DNA of 64,000 nt, taken from contig DATASQ010000052.1 of NCBI GenBank assembly GCA_036269135.1, positions 1 through 64,000 on the forward strand. The letters run 5' to 3'. The notes under the pieces were generated by a model. That model saw only the letters and a list, made by a program, of their open reading frames with translations, was not told the DNA's origin and ran no database searches. Numbering within the stretch: position 1 is the stretch's first letter; the number at the start of each line of letters is the position of its first letter. Shown piece after piece: positions 62,950-64,000 of this stretch. Source of the DNA: Palsa-343 sp036269135 (GTDB lineage: Bacteria > Acidobacteriota > Terriglobia > Terriglobales > Acidobacteriaceae). The translations under genes and the position numbers were made by a program.

Positions 62950-63738
62950 GTGATTCGAGCGTTGTATACGGCAGCCAGCGGCATGAGCGCACAGCAGCTG
63001 AATCTGGACACCATTGCCAATAATCTGGCCAACTCATCGACGGTCGGCTTTCGCCAGCGGTCGATGCAGTTCCAGGACATGATCTACCAGAACCTGGTGA
63101 CGCCGGGGGCGGCGCAGAGCCAGGAGACGGTCTCGGCCGGGCTGCAGATCGGACTGGGAACGAAGTCGGCAGCCAGCGAGATCATCATGACCCAGGGCGA
63201 TATGAACCAGACCAATAATCCGCTGGACCTGGCCATTCAGGGAACCGGGTTCTTTCAGGTGACGCGGCCGGATGGAACCATGGCCTACACACGCGCCGGC
63301 AACTTCTTTCTGAACAATCAGGGCACGCTGGTCGATGCCCAGGGCGATCCGGTCGTTCCCAATATCACGGTTCCCGCGAATGCGACGGCGGTGACCATCA
63401 CCCAGTACGGGGTGGTCAACGCGACCCTGCCGGGGCAGCAGAATCCGGCCCAGCTGGGCCAGATCCAGCTGGCGACGTTCGTGAATCCCGGAGGCCTCGA
63501 GAGCGTGGGATCGAATCTGTTCACGGCGACTTTGTCCTCGGGCGATCCGGTGCTGGGCAATCCAGGAGGGACGGAGGGGCTGGGGACTTTGCAGCAGGGC
63601 TACCTGGAAAATTCAAATGTGGACGTGGTGGGAGCGTTTGTGCAGATGGTGCTGGCGCAGAGAGCCTACGAGAGCAACTCGAAGGTGATCCAGGCGGCGG
63701 ATGAGATGTACAGCGAAACCAACAATATGGCGAAGTGA
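62950..63738 (+). CDS. flgG: Flagellar distal rod protein FlgG
   Basis: A 262-residue distal rod subunit. N-terminal MIRALYTAASGMSAQQLNLD and IANNLANSSTVGFRQ, central NPLDLAIQGTGFFQV, and C-terminal LENSNVDVVGAFVQMVLAQR with YESNSKVIQAADEM are textbook FlgG. It begins with a GTG after AGAAGGAGGCTCAG. Length matches the 260-residue standard. Confidence 0.97.
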   Translation: MIRALYTAASGMSAQQLNLDTIANNLANSSTVGFRQRSMQFQDMIYQNLVTPGAAQSQETVSAGLQIGLGTKSAASEIIMTQGDMNQTNNPLDLAIQGTGFFQVTRPDGTMAYTRAGNFFLNNQGTLVDAQGDPVVPNITVPANATAVTITQYGVVNATLPGQQNPAQLGQIQLATFVNPGGLESVGSNLFTATLSSGDPVLGNPGGTEGLGTLQQGYLENSNVDVVGAFVQMVLAQRAYESNSKVIQAADEMYSETNNMAK

Positions 63739-63741
63739 GCG

Positions 63742-64000
63742 ATGCGACTGCGAACCGCAATGCTGGGTATGGCGATCGGGATCAGCCTGGGAGCGGGCGC
63801 TACAACGACCGTGGTCCGGGACTGGGGTCTGCATCGGGAATGGCGGGTGGAGAACGATCCGGCGCATCCGGAACGGCCGGCGCGGCTGGTGGAGGTTCCC
63901 TGGAACCTGCCGATCAGCACGCCGGGAACGAAAAACCCAGCCGGGGATCCGAGCAGGCCGGCGGCGGAGCCGCACGCGCCCATGGTACGGGCAGGCATGC
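63742..64000 (+). CDS. flgA: Probable FlgA, P-ring assembly chaperone (partial)
   Basis: The first 86 codons of a frame that begins with the ATG at 63742, three bases after flgG, and is cut by the window end. It starts with a signal peptide (MRLRTAMLGMAIGISLGAGA). The following mature N-terminus is REWRVENDPAHPERPARLVE, then VPWNLP and a proline-rich stretch ending PMVRAGM, which could lead into the SAF-like domain of FlgA. The identity rests mainly on position after flgF-flgG; homology is not proven from the part seen. Confidence 0.55.
   Translation, partial: MRLRTAMLGMAIGISLGAGATTTVVRDWGLHREWRVENDPAHPERPARLVEVPWNLPISTPGTKNPAGDPSRPAAEPHAPMVRAGM

Overview
The window is high-GC DNA, almost wall-to-wall coding, and the gene content points to an aerobic, flagellated member of the Acidobacteriota (probably class Terriglobia, family Acidobacteriaceae). 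The main pointers are an 'acidobacterial duplicated orphan permease' (ADOP), an Oar-like TonB-dependent receptor with an N-terminal carboxypeptidase-regulatory domain preceded by a DUF5666 protein, a spinster-type MFS transporter, and the tig-clpP-clpX-lon proteostasis block. The taxonomic call is inference from gene content; there is no rRNA gene in the window.

Layout. 0-17 kb is nearly all minus strand: clpC (cut by the window edge), a LolD-type ABC ATPase, a YihY/BrkB membrane protein, an exported TPR protein, a MocR-type regulator, an enoyl-CoA hydratase, ispG, a small unknown ORF, a GT2 glycosyltransferase, a spinster-like MFS protein, a DUF2721 protein, a CPBP protease and uvrA. 17-30 kb holds a small membrane protein, the ADOP permease, a Tat-exported protein of unknown function, hutH, an FHS sugar transporter, a DUF5666 protein and the Oar-like receptor. 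30-37 kb holds a Nudix hydrolase and then tig, clpP, clpX and lon. 37-46.8 kb is mixed: a coupled cystathionine synthase/exported cyanophycinase-like pair, a duplicated outer-membrane barrel, a PilZ protein with an atypical response regulator, an ATP-grasp-like protein, an EmrB/QacA transporter, rpsT, an EthD protein, a catalytically degenerate alpha/beta hydrolase and a zinc-ribbon protein. 46.8-51.7 kb is a signalling block: a pseudokinase-TM-SPOR protein, a lone receiver, and a YfiR protein overlapping a CHASE8-like histidine kinase. 51.8 kb to the end is a flagellar/chemotaxis cluster: fliN, fliO, fliP, fliQ, fliR, flhB, flhA, a FliA-type sigma factor, fliM, a second fliN, a zinc-finger/MshEN protein, cheY, cheX, flgF, flgG and the start of a probable flgA.

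The least ordinary non-coding signal is a set of G-rich tandem repeats with a strict 7-bp period at eight intergenic sites between 4.3 and 45.3 kb. Unit sequences differ between and even within sites, yet the GG step recurs every seven bases, and all eight lie G-rich on the same strand whatever the direction of the neighbouring genes. Several satisfy the G3-N4 pattern expected of G-quadruplexes. Other points worth follow-up are the degenerate signalling proteins (pseudokinase, glutamate-bearing receiver, hydrolase without a nucleophile), the zinc/MshEN protein placed between fliN and cheY, and short motifs shared by the promoter regions of the PilZ operon and the flagellar operon.
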